The position numbers were made by a program, and so were the translations under genes. The notes below the pieces were generated by a model. That model had not been told where the DNA came from. It saw nothing but the letters and a program-made list of their open reading frames with translations, and made no database searches. Below are positions 8,398 through 17,638 of a stretch of DNA of 64,000 nucleotides, one piece after another (the stretch's first letter is position 1; each line of letters starts with the position of its first letter). The stretch is from PCC-6802 sp943367755 (lineage in GTDB: Bacteria; Cyanobacteriota; Cyanobacteriia; Pseudanabaenales; Pseudanabaenaceae). Location: contig CALRKB020000009.1 in NCBI GenBank assembly GCA_943367755.1, forward strand, positions 1 to 64,000. Direction: 5' to 3'.

Positions 8398-9738
8398 TCA
8401 GTGATTCAAATCGATTTCCGCATCAGCGGGCATCCCAGATTTGGCAAATCCTTCGGGCTTCTCGATCGCTAATTTAACGCCAAATACTTGCTTGACACGA
8501 TCTTGCTTGAAGTAGATATTCTCAGGCGTAAAGGAGGCTTTGGTATCAATTTGCGCAACATGGGCAGTAAAGGGTTTATTTGGACTGGAATCTAGAAAGA
8601 CTCTGGCAGTCTGTCCGACGCGAATCTTGCCAATATCACCTTCAGGGACATAACTTCTCAGATATACAGCCTTAGGATCGAGGACGGTGAGTAGGGTCTT
8701 ACCTGTTGCCACGATCGCACCTGGTTCGAGCGGACGACTCTGGACGATGCCATCAATAGGGCTTTTCACCTTAAACGAATCCAATCTCCGCTGAATTTGA
8801 TCGCGAGATGCCTGAGCATTCTTAACCTTCGCCTGCGCTGCTGACAATTTTGCTAGCGCTTGAGTCTTTTGCATGTGGTAGGTATCGAGTTGAGCGCTGC
8901 GAATTTCAGGATTTAACCCCGTCGATTGCACCTGTACCGAATTGCCCTTCGCGGCTAAGAAGCGATCGCGAGACGCCCTTACGGCAGCCCGGCTGGCAAC
9001 GAGCCTTGCTTCTGCCGTAGCGAGATTTGCCACAGAAGTGTCTAATGTCGTTTGCGTTCGATCAAACTGCTGTTGATTGGCAGCCCCTTGTTTGACTAAC
9101 TCGGCATAGCGATCGCGTTCGACTTTTGCCAGTTTCAACTCAGACTTTGACTGCTGTACTTGTGCTTCTGATTGCTTAACCTGAGCCTCTGCTTGACGTA
9201 GATCTGATTCTGCAGCAGCAACTGTAAATTGAGCTTGGTCGATGCGCCCGCTGGAGTCGCCTTGCGATTGCTGCAAGTTAAATGTGGCTTCACGGATGCG
9301 ACTCTCGGCAACGGAAACTTCTTCTTTGGCTTGAACTTCATCCTGACGGGCTGATTCGATTTGTGCGCTTAAGCCACTGAGTTGAGCGGGAATTTCTTCA
9401 TCTTCGATCTCTACTACTACCTGCCCTTTTTTAACCGGATCTCCCTCTCGCACTAGAATTGCCGCCACCCGTCCGCCAGTTTTCGCTCCAATATCTGTCT
9501 CATCTGACTCCAAGCGCCCGCTGACGTGCAATATGGTTTCAGGCGGTTTGGGCAAGATCGTCCAAATGCCATAGCCGATCGCACCAATTGCCAACCCCAC
9601 AGGAATTACTAATCGAGGGTTAAACTTGTTGGGCGTTTTTTTTGAGGGTGTTTCAGCACTCTCAGATATATGCTCGGAATTTAGTGAGTCGGGCTGTTTC
9701 TGAGGAGCTTCAGGGGGGGTGGGGGCAGCCTGTTTCAT
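8398..9738 (-). CDS. HlyD-family membrane fusion protein
   Basis: A 446-residue periplasmic adaptor. It has a proline-rich cytoplasmic N-terminus, a single membrane helix (about 44-61), and a biotinyl-lipoyl half-motif (GGRVAAILVREGDPVKKGQVVVEIE). A long alpha-helical hairpin rich in Gln/Ala/Glu follows (about 120-310), then the second lipoyl half (VKSPIDGIVQSRPLEPGAIV) and a beta-barrel. The architecture is that of HlyD/DevB/EmrA-like proteins, which link an inner-membrane pump to an outer-membrane channel. No ABC or MFS partner gene lies beside it, so the pump must be encoded elsewhere. It is transcribed divergently from the cupredoxin gene. Confidence 0.9.
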   Translation of the reverse strand: MKQAAPTPPEAPQKQPDSLNSEHISESAETPSKKTPNKFNPRLVIPVGLAIGAIGYGIWTILPKPPETILHVSGRLESDETDIGAKTGGRVAAILVREGDPVKKGQVVVEIEDEEIPAQLSGLSAQIESARQDEVQAKEEVSVAESRIREATFNLQQSQGDSSGRIDQAQFTVAAAESDLRQAEAQVKQSEAQVQQSKSELKLAKVERDRYAELVKQGAANQQQFDRTQTTLDTSVANLATAEARLVASRAAVRASRDRFLAAKGNSVQVQSTGLNPEIRSAQLDTYHMQKTQALAKLSAAQAKVKNAQASRDQIQRRLDSFKVKSPIDGIVQSRPLEPGAIVATGKTLLTVLDPKAVYLRSYVPEGDIGKIRVGQTARVFLDSSPNKPFTAHVAQIDTKASFTPENIYFKQDRVKQVFGVKLAIEKPEGFAKSGMPADAEIDLNH

Positions 9739-9812
9739 AATTTAGCGATCGCGAAAAGATGCAGATTTACATATCATCATAATAGGCGGTCTAGTATTGG
9801 AGGTTTCCGATC

Positions 9813-10292
9813 GTGGTTATTGTAATTCCCTGCGGGATGCGTCTCGCTGCATGTATACAAACTCTTTTAGTGACGGTATTACTGTGGTGCTTTAGCAGTA
9901 CGTATTCGGCGATCGCTGCACCCAATACACCAAATATGCTCAAACAACCAGCGATCGAGGTGAGCGTTACCCTTAGTAATGCCACCAATGAACTTAAGTT
10001 TTTCCCCGATCGCCTCAAATTTGAATCTGGTAAGCGCTACAAATTGGTTCTGACTAACCCTAGCGCCACCAAGCACTATTTCACAGATAAAGACTTCGCG
10101 GATGCGATCTGGACGCAAAAGGTAGACGCGGGAAATGTAGAAATTAAGGGTGCAGTAAACGATCTAGAACTACGACCTGGTGCTAAAGCAGAATGGGTGT
10201 TTGTGGCAATGAAACCAGGTAGCTACCCATTACGCTGCACGGTACCCGGTCACGCGGAAGCAGGCATGAAGGGGATCATAGCGATCGAATAG
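9813..10292 (+). CDS. Cupredoxin (type-1 copper protein) upstream of ctaCDE
   Basis: A 159-residue exported protein: signal peptide (about 1-36, ending AIAA) then a cupredoxin domain. The type-1 copper ligands are visible as H88 (KHYF), C142, H147 and M152, with the spacing C-x4-H-x4-M. The domain has the GxYPLRCTVPGHAEAGMKG ending found in plastocyanin-like and cytochrome-oxidase-associated cupredoxins. It sits 292 bases before ctaC on the same strand, so a role as electron donor to, or copper carrier for, the oxidase is a reasonable inference. Start may be ATG 9837 (MRLAACIQ) instead; both leave the signal peptide intact. Confidence 0.85.
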   Translation: MVIVIPCGMRLAACIQTLLVTVLLWCFSSTYSAIAAPNTPNMLKQPAIEVSVTLSNATNELKFFPDRLKFESGKRYKLVLTNPSATKHYFTDKDFADAIWTQKVDAGNVEIKGAVNDLELRPGAKAEWVFVAMKPGSYPLRCTVPGHAEAGMKGIIAIE

Positions 10293-10584
10293 CTGCCAAA
10301 TGGTTGTTTGGGAAGCATTGAGGTGGGATCTATCTACCAATTATGTCTTTCCTCAAAGGGGGTATGAGCTATATTGGTGGGGTGCGCGATCGAGATCCGA
10401 TCCTGAAGAAATACCTAAAGCTCGCCCAGTCTTTGTTTTATGTTCTTAACATTGAGTATGCTGGCATAATTGCTAAAGCAAAATCAAACTCTTTAATCCC
10501 TAATTTGCGATCAGAAAAAAGTTGGTTGGGTACCGTCAGGTGTATAAATCTCTAAACTCTGGAGTTTCAAAATAGGGACTACCT

Positions 10585-11733
10585 ATGAATGTAAGAAAAA
10601 CTATTTCAGTTGTAACCGTCCTTAGCCTGATCATCATGGCTGGTATTTGGTACGGTGCCAATAACAATTTGCTGCCAACTGCCGCCTCTGAAGAATCCGC
10701 GCTATACGATAGCCTGTTTAATACCTTAATGGCGATCGCGACAACACTGTTCCTATTGGTTGAAGGCACTCTGTTATTCTGCGTATTTCGCTTCCGTCGC
10801 CGCGCCGGAGATGAGACTGATGGGCCGCCCATTCGGGATAACTTTACGCTCGAACTGGTCTGGACAGCCGTTCCTACCGTCATTGTGATGTTTGTGGGTA
10901 TATATAGCTTTGATGTTTATACGGCGATGCAAGGCACTGCGCCTGGGATGATGATGGGTATGTCACACGATCGCCCTAGACCTGTAGCGATCGCCATAGA
11001 TAACTTAGGTAATAAATTAGGCAATCAACTCGGCATAGAACCTGCACAAGCTAGTGGCTTACCGACAATTGCCGATAGTCAAACTAGCAAAACTAGTCAA
11101 ACTACGCCATCTAAAACCACAGCGACTCCCTCTGCGGCATCGCTACCTGACTTATCCACGCTCAACGTGGATGTGACCGCGATGCAGTTTGCCTGGATTT
11201 TTGACTACCCTGAATTCGAGGGTCTGCAAACAGCGGAACTGCATTTGCCAATTGGTAGTAAGGTGAAGCTGAATCTCAATGCTTCGGATGTGATTCACGC
11301 TTTTTGGGTACCGCAGTTTCGCTTAAAACAAGATGTTATTCCCGGTATTTCCACGCAATTGCAGTTTACTGCTAGCAAAATAGGCGAGTATCCCATAGTT
11401 TGCGCTGAACTATGTGGTGCCTATCATGGCGGCATGAGGGCACAGCTATTCGTAGATACACCAGAAGATTTCCTGGCTTGGGCGAAGAAAACTCAAGAAG
11501 AGCTAGCTAGCAACCCCACCAAGCAAGTAATTGCCTCAAATATCTCAAATCCCACTACTTCTATGACTGCCTCCATGACAGATAGTGAATATCTCGCCGG
11601 ACGCATACGAAGCACGGAAATGGTGAAGGGCCTCGATCCTGACATGCTAAACCACGTTCGCGATCTGAGTGGTGGAACGCATCCGGCACGGAATCGCCAT
11701 CATCAGCATCTTGCACGCATAGGTAACTCCTAA
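10585..11733 (+). CDS. ctaC: Cytochrome c oxidase subunit II
   Basis: A 382-residue subunit carrying the CuA electron entry site. There are two membrane helices (about 5-25 and 42-70) and then the lumenal/periplasmic cupredoxin domain. CuA ligands are H238 (DVIHAFW), C273, E275, C277, H281 and M284 in CAELCGAYHGGM. Between helix two and the CuA domain lies a Ser/Thr/Ala-rich linker (about residues 125-190), much longer than in proteobacterial subunits. A tail of about 90 residues after the CuA site ends in an Arg/His-rich stretch. First gene of ctaC-ctaD-ctaE; 35 bases separate it from ctaD. Confidence 0.95.
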   Translation: MNVRKTISVVTVLSLIIMAGIWYGANNNLLPTAASEESALYDSLFNTLMAIATTLFLLVEGTLLFCVFRFRRRAGDETDGPPIRDNFTLELVWTAVPTVIVMFVGIYSFDVYTAMQGTAPGMMMGMSHDRPRPVAIAIDNLGNKLGNQLGIEPAQASGLPTIADSQTSKTSQTTPSKTTATPSAASLPDLSTLNVDVTAMQFAWIFDYPEFEGLQTAELHLPIGSKVKLNLNASDVIHAFWVPQFRLKQDVIPGISTQLQFTASKIGEYPIVCAELCGAYHGGMRAQLFVDTPEDFLAWAKKTQEELASNPTKQVIASNISNPTTSMTASMTDSEYLAGRIRSTEMVKGLDPDMLNHVRDLSGGTHPARNRHHQHLARIGNS

Positions 11734-11768
11734 AACCACTTAATGCTTCTTATCATATTGAAGAATTT

Positions 11769-13430
11769 ATGACTCAAGTAGTTGAATCCAGCTCTGAAAC
11801 AGAGGCTAACATTGCAACAGCACACAAAACTGGTTGGCGCGAGTACTTTAGTTTCAGCATTGACCATAAAGTGATTGGTATTCAATACCTGGTTACCACC
11901 TTTGGGTTTTATTTGATCGGTGGGTTATTAGCATCGCTAGTGAGAGCTGAGCTGGCGACACCAGACTCTGATCTAGTGCCACCGGAGCTATATAACGGCC
12001 TGTTTACCATGCACGGTACGGTGATGATCTTTCTCTGGATCGTACCCGCGATTAATGGTGGATTTGGGAATTTCCTCGTACCGCTGATGATTGGGGCGAG
12101 AGATATGGCATTCCCGCGCCTTAATGCCGCTGCCTTCTGGATCATTCCGCCCGCTGGCATCCTGCTGATGAGTAGCTTCTTTTTTGGTGCACCATCGACG
12201 GGTTGGACAGCTTATCCACCTCTGAGCATTTTGACCGATCAACATGTTGGGCAAGCAATCTGGATTCTCAGTATTATTCTGCTGGGAACTTCCTCGATTC
12301 TGGGCGCGGTGAACTTCATTGTCACGATCATATCAATGCGCTTGCCTGGCATGGATCTGTTTAGCATGCCACTATACTGCTGGGCCATGCTGGCAACTTC
12401 CTTTCTCGTCGCGATCGCCACACCAGTGCTGGCGGGTGCGATGATCTTGCTAGGATTTGATCTGTTAATTGGCACGGCATTTTTTAATCCCACGGGCGGC
12501 GGCGATCCGGTTGTCTATCAGCATCTCTTCTGGTTCTATTCTCACCCTGCCGTATATGTGATGGTGCTGCCAGTATTTGGCATGATTTCAGAAATCCTGC
12601 CCGTGCACTCGCGCAAGCCAATTTTTGGCTATAAAACCATCGCTTTTTCTAGCATGTTTATCTGCTTCTTGGGCTTGCTCGTGTGGGCACACCATATGTT
12701 CACCAGCGGTACACCTGAGTGGCTGCGCATCTTTTTTATGATTGCGACGCTACTAATTGCCGTGCCGACTGGCATTAAGATATTTAGCTGGATGGCAACC
12801 CTTTGGGGCGGCAAGCTGCGTCTGGAAAGCCCGCTGTTATTTGCGATCGGCTTTATTGCCATGTTCGTAATTGGCGGTCTGAGCGGTGTGATCCTGGCCT
12901 CGGTACCAATTGATATTCACGTCCACGATACCTATTTTATCGTCGGCCACTTCCACTATGTATTGTTCGGCGGTAGCGTATTTGGCATTTATGCAGCGAT
13001 CTACCACTGGTTCCCCAAGATTACGGGACGCATGTACAACGAATTCTGGGGTAAAGTGCACTTCGCCTTGACTTTCGTTGGGTTTAACATGTGTTTTATG
13101 CCCATGCATATCCTGGGTTTACAGGGCATGCCACGCCGCGTCGCCCAGTACGATCCCCAATTTGCCCCCATTAACTTAATCTGCTCCATTGGTGCTTTTA
13201 TTCTGGCAATTTCCACCTTTCCTTTCCTAATTAATGCGATCTATAGCTGGATGCGCGGGCCTAAGGCAGGGCCGAATCCTTGGAAAGCACTAACCTTGGA
13301 ATGGACTACAGACTCACCACCGATTCCTGAAAACTGGATCGGTGAACCAGTGATGTTAACTGGGCCCTACGACTATGGTATGGGATATTTTGATGATGAA
13401 AAAGAGCTATTGCCAGAGCCAGTTTCATAA
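11769..13430 (+). CDS. ctaD: Cytochrome c oxidase subunit I
   Basis: A 553-residue, twelve-helix catalytic subunit with the haem a and haem a3-CuB centre. Ligand motifs visible: MHGTVMIF (haem a His), YQHLFWFYSHPAVY at about residues 251-263 (CuB His and the cross-linked Tyr), WAHHMF (CuB His pair), and HDTYFIVGHFHYV (haem a3 and haem a His). At the D-channel site the text is YSHPAV instead of GHPEV, so the key glutamate is absent. This is the mark of A2-type haem-copper oxidases. Middle gene of the cta operon. Confidence 0.96.
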   Translation: MTQVVESSSETEANIATAHKTGWREYFSFSIDHKVIGIQYLVTTFGFYLIGGLLASLVRAELATPDSDLVPPELYNGLFTMHGTVMIFLWIVPAINGGFGNFLVPLMIGARDMAFPRLNAAAFWIIPPAGILLMSSFFFGAPSTGWTAYPPLSILTDQHVGQAIWILSIILLGTSSILGAVNFIVTIISMRLPGMDLFSMPLYCWAMLATSFLVAIATPVLAGAMILLGFDLLIGTAFFNPTGGGDPVVYQHLFWFYSHPAVYVMVLPVFGMISEILPVHSRKPIFGYKTIAFSSMFICFLGLLVWAHHMFTSGTPEWLRIFFMIATLLIAVPTGIKIFSWMATLWGGKLRLESPLLFAIGFIAMFVIGGLSGVILASVPIDIHVHDTYFIVGHFHYVLFGGSVFGIYAAIYHWFPKITGRMYNEFWGKVHFALTFVGFNMCFMPMHILGLQGMPRRVAQYDPQFAPINLICSIGAFILAISTFPFLINAIYSWMRGPKAGPNPWKALTLEWTTDSPPIPENWIGEPVMLTGPYDYGMGYFDDEKELLPEPVS

Positions 13431-13511
13431 CCCTTACGTTGCTAAGCTTTCAATTAAACCGATCGCAAATCGCTATACCACCGGTAGCAAATAACTAACA
13501 AGTAAGTAACT

Positions 13512-14135
13512 ATGCAAGGTTCAACTATCGATACCGCTCAAGTGGAGCTAAACCACTCCGCAGTGGCCCATGCCACGACTCACCATCACGATCACCCCGA
13601 TCATCGGGTCTTTGGTCTGTTAGTGTTCCTGTTTTCTGAAGGGATGCTGTTTCTGGGACTATTTGCCGCTTACCTAACGTTTAGAACTGTAGCGACGAGT
13701 TGGCCGCCTGCTGGCACACCAGAGTTGGAGATCCTTTTACCCGGAATCAATACCGCAATTCTCGTATCTAGCAGCTTTGTGATTCATCAAGCCGATGCCG
13801 CGATCAAGCGCGATGATATCAAGTCAGTGCGCTGGTGGTTCTTGGCGACATTCATCATGGGGGCTATTTTCCTCTGCGGTCAAATTTACGAGTACAACCA
13901 CTTGGAGTTTGGTCTCACCACTAACCTATTTGCCAGTACATTTTATGTGCTGACTGGGTTTCATGGCTTCCACGTTTTTGTCGGTCTGACAATTATTGCG
14001 CTGGTAGGACTGCGATCGCTCAAACCTGGAGCATTTTTAGGTGGTAAGCATTATGGTATCGAAGCGGCCTCTATCTATTGGCACTTTGTTGATATCATCT
14101 GGATTATTCTCTTCCTCTTGCTGTATATCTTATAG
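13512..14135 (+). CDS. ctaE: Cytochrome c oxidase subunit III
   Basis: A 207-residue, five-helix accessory subunit. Signature stretches are FLFSEGMLFLGLFAAYLTFR, YVLTGFHGFHVFVGL and the C-terminal YWHFVDIIWIILF, all typical of CtaE. A His/Asp-rich N-terminus (HATTHHHDHPDHRVFG) precedes the first helix; such histidine clusters are seen in several subunit III proteins. It lies 81 bases after ctaD and completes the aa3-type oxidase gene set; ctaA and ctaB (haem a synthesis) are not in the window. Confidence 0.95.
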   Translation: MQGSTIDTAQVELNHSAVAHATTHHHDHPDHRVFGLLVFLFSEGMLFLGLFAAYLTFRTVATSWPPAGTPELEILLPGINTAILVSSSFVIHQADAAIKRDDIKSVRWWFLATFIMGAIFLCGQIYEYNHLEFGLTTNLFASTFYVLTGFHGFHVFVGLTIIALVGLRSLKPGAFLGGKHYGIEAASIYWHFVDIIWIILFLLLYIL

Positions 14136-14183
14136 TCTATTAGGCTATCTGAGATAAATCAGTTTTCACTAGAGTATGGGACA

Positions 14184-14203
14184 GGGCAAACGTATGTTTG
14201 CCC
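14184..14203. terminator. Perfect hairpin after ctaE
   Basis: GGGCAAAC, a GTAT loop and GTTTGCCC form a perfect 8-bp stem 48 bases after the ctaE stop. No T-run follows, so it could be a factor-dependent terminator, an mRNA-stabilising end, or a REP-like intergenic palindrome of the kind common in cyanobacteria. Confidence 0.5.
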
Positions 14204-14247
14204 TTACCGCAAGAGAGATTAGTCAATACATCTATTCCTAAGAACTT

Positions 14248-14850
14248 ATGCCCAATAACCGAAGCGACTGGTTTCCTACTTCAGTTTGGTACTTTGATAT
14301 TGAAAACTACGAGTCTCTGAATCAAAAACTACTGAAGGCCATCTATGCCGAAAAGCAAAGGGATGCTCAGGGAGTTCTCATGTCTAATGCTGGTGGTTGG
14401 CATAGTGTAGAAAACTTTCAAGTCAGACCTGAATTTAAGGATTTTGTGAATTTGGTGTCAGCAAATGCCCTCCAAGTAGCGCAGGAAATCAATTGGGATC
14501 TGCAAAAGGTAAGACTTAGCGTCAATAGTTGCTGGGGAATGGTAAATGGTAAATTTGCTTCTAACTATATTCACAATCATCCCAACTCTATTTTGAGTGG
14601 AGTCTACTACATTCAGGCTCCAGAAAACTGTGGGGGGCTATTTTTTCGCGATCCTAGAGAAGTTGCGCACATATTTTTACCCCCAGTTGCGGAAATATCT
14701 CCCTGGACTCTGCAAAAGGTTACCTATAAGCCTACAGAAGGTAGAATGATTATCTTTCCTAGTTGGCTGATGCATGGTGTCGAACCTAATTTGAGCGATC
14801 GCGATCGAGTTTGTATTAGCTTTAATATCGGCATGCTAGCTAATACCTAG
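14248..14850 (+). CDS. Putative 2OG-Fe(II) oxygenase (TIGR02466-type)
   Basis: A 200-residue protein of a cupin-like dioxygenase family. The text NYIHNHPNSILSGVYYIQAPENCGGLFFRDP matches the TIGR02466 pattern. Candidate iron ligands are H109 or H111, D135 and H176 (in WLMHGVEPN), with an Arg in DRDRVCISFNI likely to bind 2-oxoglutarate. The substrate is unknown; relatives hydroxylate small molecules or proteins, and some are linked to phage or cell-surface chemistry. It stands between the cta operon and the DUF2157 gene, with its own upstream gap. Confidence 0.75.
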   Translation: MPNNRSDWFPTSVWYFDIENYESLNQKLLKAIYAEKQRDAQGVLMSNAGGWHSVENFQVRPEFKDFVNLVSANALQVAQEINWDLQKVRLSVNSCWGMVNGKFASNYIHNHPNSILSGVYYIQAPENCGGLFFRDPREVAHIFLPPVAEISPWTLQKVTYKPTEGRMIIFPSWLMHGVEPNLSDRDRVCISFNIGMLANT

Positions 14851-14980
14851 TAACTATATCCCGATCTGGGCATTAGCAGTTTGTGACGCTTATAATTGTG
14901 TCACATCTCACGAATTTACCAGGTTAAGCCAGTGTCATACTCCTGAACAAGAAAGTGAGAGATGTGCTGGAGAGACGATT

Positions 14981-16621
14981 GTGAATTTAGGCAAGTTTCG
15001 TCGCCAACTACGACAGGAAGCCGATCGCTGGTTGGCGGAAGAGTTAATTGAACGGAGTCAGTACGAGCAACTAGCTGAGCGTTACAGCTTTAATACCCTA
15101 GATATCAATGCCCGCAATAACTTTGCCGTCATTTTAATTGGTTTGGGTGGAGTCCTACTGGGCTTGGGTGTAATCACGTTTGTGGCCGCGAATTGGCAAG
15201 CAATGTCCCGCGAGTGGCGCTCTGGATTACTATTTGCTGTCTTGATTGGCTCTAACTGGTTAGGGTTTAGTTTGTGGCAATATACGCAACGCTGGCGGCG
15301 TTTAGGGCAAAGTATGTTGCTGCTAGGTGCTTTTATTATGGGGGCAAATATTGCCCTGATCGGACAAATCTTCCATGTGAGTGGGGCACTGCATGGATTG
15401 TTCTATATGTGGAGCTTTGGCGTGTTGGCAATGGCCTATAGCCTGCGCTTTAAACCCTTAGGCATTATCTCAATTATCTTGATCGGGTTGGGCTATTGGT
15501 CCCACAACCAATATTGGAATCAGGAGTCTGCCAATCCCTTGGCAAGCGCGATCGCCGAAAATATGATTGCGATCGTGGCACTGTTATTCGTCCCTTTAGC
15601 CTACTGGTGCCGATCACGTACCATCGGTATTCTGTCCATATTGCTAACTGGCTTAACATACTCAAACCACATCATTCAACCCACCCTAGCTGAGAAAAAT
15701 TTTGTAGTGTGGATGATCGTAGAGTACATGCCAATTGTAGCGGTATGCCTATTTATGCCACTAGCTTACCGCCTGCGATCGCGCCTCATCTTTGTGGGTG
15801 CAGCACTAGGGATAATGTTGGGGCTGAGTCGCAGTATCGGAAATTTGATTGACTTCGCCTTGCCCTGGTACGCAACTGGAGCGATATCGGTGGCGCTGTT
15901 ACCCGCACTGTTATGGGTCTACGACGATGCGTTATTGAACCGCCGTTGGCTGCGGTGGATGGGCAGTAGACCTGATGCTCTGGAGTTTAGACCTTTAGGA
16001 TTTAAACCTTTGGCATTTAAACCTTTAGCTCAAGGTCTAGCAATCATAGTTTTAACGATCGCGTGTTACTCATTATCTTTTTATGGAGCTTGGAGTTGGC
16101 GAGATCCTGTCATATCTCAACCGCCTGCCACATTCCAGCAATGGCCGAGTTTGGTGAACGTGCTCCTGTTCGCTGGCATCACGATCGTCAGTTGGTTGAA
16201 GCGATCGCGACAAATTTCTGGACAAATTCCTGGCCAAGCACAAAATCCGCAGAGTGTGGTACTTGTGCTTTGTGCGATCGCCGCTTTACCGATTTTCTGG
16301 CATGGTGCCTTAGGGCAAATTGCCGAAATCGCCACATTTACCTATAACGTGCTGCTATTTCTGCTAGCCGTGGGCCTGATCCGGGAGTCATTAGAGAAAT
16401 CTCACCGAATACCTTTTTGGTCAGGTATATTTCTCCTATTTCTGCAAATTATCTCTCGCCTATTTGAATACAATACGGGACTTCTACTCAAAGCTTTTGT
16501 ATTTGCACTCTGCGGCATCGGTGTAATTGTGGCAGGGTTATGGTTTGAGCGCTACATGCAAGCATCTCATCCTGACGCATCAAATATCCATTCACCTAGT
16601 TCTACGGAGGAGAGATCGTGA
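14981..16621 (+). CDS. DUF2157 multi-pass membrane protein
   Basis: A 546-residue membrane protein. The cytoplasmic N-terminus (RRQLRQEADRWLAEELIERSQYEQL) and the following ARNNFAVILIGLGGVLLGLGVITFVAANWQ are the DUF2157 signature. About a dozen hydrophobic segments follow. An imperfect short repeat (FRPLGFKPLAFKPLA, about residues 333-347) sits in a loop. Function unknown. The GTG start at 14981 follows a GAGAGACG stretch. It overlaps the next gene by four bases (GTGA), showing translational coupling with a GDYXXLXY protein, the standard partner of DUF2157. Confidence 0.85.
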   Translation: MNLGKFRRQLRQEADRWLAEELIERSQYEQLAERYSFNTLDINARNNFAVILIGLGGVLLGLGVITFVAANWQAMSREWRSGLLFAVLIGSNWLGFSLWQYTQRWRRLGQSMLLLGAFIMGANIALIGQIFHVSGALHGLFYMWSFGVLAMAYSLRFKPLGIISIILIGLGYWSHNQYWNQESANPLASAIAENMIAIVALLFVPLAYWCRSRTIGILSILLTGLTYSNHIIQPTLAEKNFVVWMIVEYMPIVAVCLFMPLAYRLRSRLIFVGAALGIMLGLSRSIGNLIDFALPWYATGAISVALLPALLWVYDDALLNRRWLRWMGSRPDALEFRPLGFKPLAFKPLAQGLAIIVLTIACYSLSFYGAWSWRDPVISQPPATFQQWPSLVNVLLFAGITIVSWLKRSRQISGQIPGQAQNPQSVVLVLCAIAALPIFWHGALGQIAEIATFTYNVLLFLLAVGLIRESLEKSHRIPFWSGIFLLFLQIISRLFEYNTGLLLKAFVFALCGIGVIVAGLWFERYMQASHPDASNIHSPSSTEERS

Positions 16622-17247
16622 CTGCTACTACAAATCCCATACCCCCCGTAACTCCTGTCAAACCTTTGCAAGCTTGGCGGTTATGGCTGCCATTAGGACT
16701 ACAGGCTCTACTATTGCTATCAATTGCGATTCCACCTCTACACACTGAAATTGTCGGTAAAACAGCAATTTTAGAAACTGTACCCATCGATCCATACGAT
16801 CTTTTGCGAGGCTATTCCCAGACTCTGAGTTATAAAATTTCCCGCGTAGATAACCTCAAAGCCATACCTGGTTGGAAGAACTTGCCTAAAGAAATTGGTT
16901 ATGACAGAAAGTCTTATCCTGCCAATAAAACTAGTTTTTACTTAGTCTTGCAAGCACCCAAAAACAGTAGCGAGCCTCCGCAGCCATGGAAGCCCATTAA
17001 GATTCAAACCTCATTGCCCACCAACCTGCCTACTGACCAAGTAGCGCTCAAAGGTAGAGTCAACTACGCACAGGTCGAGTACGGTCTAGAGACTTACTAC
17101 ATGCCCGAAGCATTGCGCGCAGAAGTGAATGATGCGGTTGTGAATGCTAATCGGAATAAGTCTGGAGCAATGGAAATCAAAGTAGATGCTGAAGGGCAAG
17201 CTGTGGCAATCCGACTATGGACAGGAAGCCGCAGCTACCGCTTTTAG
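16618..17247 (+). CDS. GDYXXLXY-family membrane-anchored protein
   Basis: A 209-residue protein with one N-terminal membrane helix (about 21-41) and an extracytoplasmic domain. The text VPIDPYDLLRGYSQTLSYKI corresponds to the family motif, although the aspartate of GDY is missing here (RGY). It starts with GTG inside the stop codon of the DUF2157 gene. The pair is widely conserved but of unknown function; the coupling implies that the two proteins form one complex. Confidence 0.85.
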   Translation: MTATTNPIPPVTPVKPLQAWRLWLPLGLQALLLLSIAIPPLHTEIVGKTAILETVPIDPYDLLRGYSQTLSYKISRVDNLKAIPGWKNLPKEIGYDRKSYPANKTSFYLVLQAPKNSSEPPQPWKPIKIQTSLPTNLPTDQVALKGRVNYAQVEYGLETYYMPEALRAEVNDAVVNANRNKSGAMEIKVDAEGQAVAIRLWTGSRSYRF

Positions 17248-17257
17248 TCACCTGTTT

Positions 17258-17434
17258 CTATTCTTCTTCGTCGGCTTCTTCAGCTAGCGGATAAATGAAG
17301 CCTGTATTTTGACCTGTAAGGATTGACTTGCCAAGCGAAATAGCTTTTTGGGCTTCTACAGCTGCTTTGCGCTTCCAGTGGGCTTTACGAATGTCGCGCT
17401 TGGACTTTGATGTACGTTTCTTTGGGACGGCCAT
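17258..17434 (-). CDS. rpmF: Ribosomal protein L32
   Basis: The minus strand from ATG (17434-17432) to TAG (17260-17258) encodes 58 residues beginning MAVPKKRTSKSKRDIRKAHW, the unmistakable N-terminus of cyanobacterial and plastid bL32. The C-terminal TGQNTGFIYPLAEEADEEE is also normal for the cyanobacterial form. The zinc-binding cysteines of other bL32 versions are absent, as usual in this lineage. It is a structural protein of the 50S subunit. It converges with the GDYXXLXY gene, the stops being 11 bases apart. Confidence 0.95.
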   Translation of the reverse strand: MAVPKKRTSKSKRDIRKAHWKRKAAVEAQKAISLGKSILTGQNTGFIYPLAEEADEEE

Positions 17435-17638
17435 GACTTTGTGAGCTAGTTAGCAAATTAATTGACAGACTAACTATTCTAAAGCATGTTTCGGCGATCC
17501 GCTAACAAATTCCCTGGATTTCTGAGCTAGACTGGCATGTAGGATTATTTTGAGTGTGCCTGGGCAGGACGAAATCGTCCCTAATGCCTGTGGCCGCTCT
17601 TAACATTCGGTAATTGGGTAAGCAAGTATAGGATCTCG

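Noticed and set aside
10343..10555. 70-residue ORF between the cupredoxin and ctaC
   Set aside because: No recognisable domain, no ribosome-binding site, odd residue content; more likely the leader region of the cta operon.
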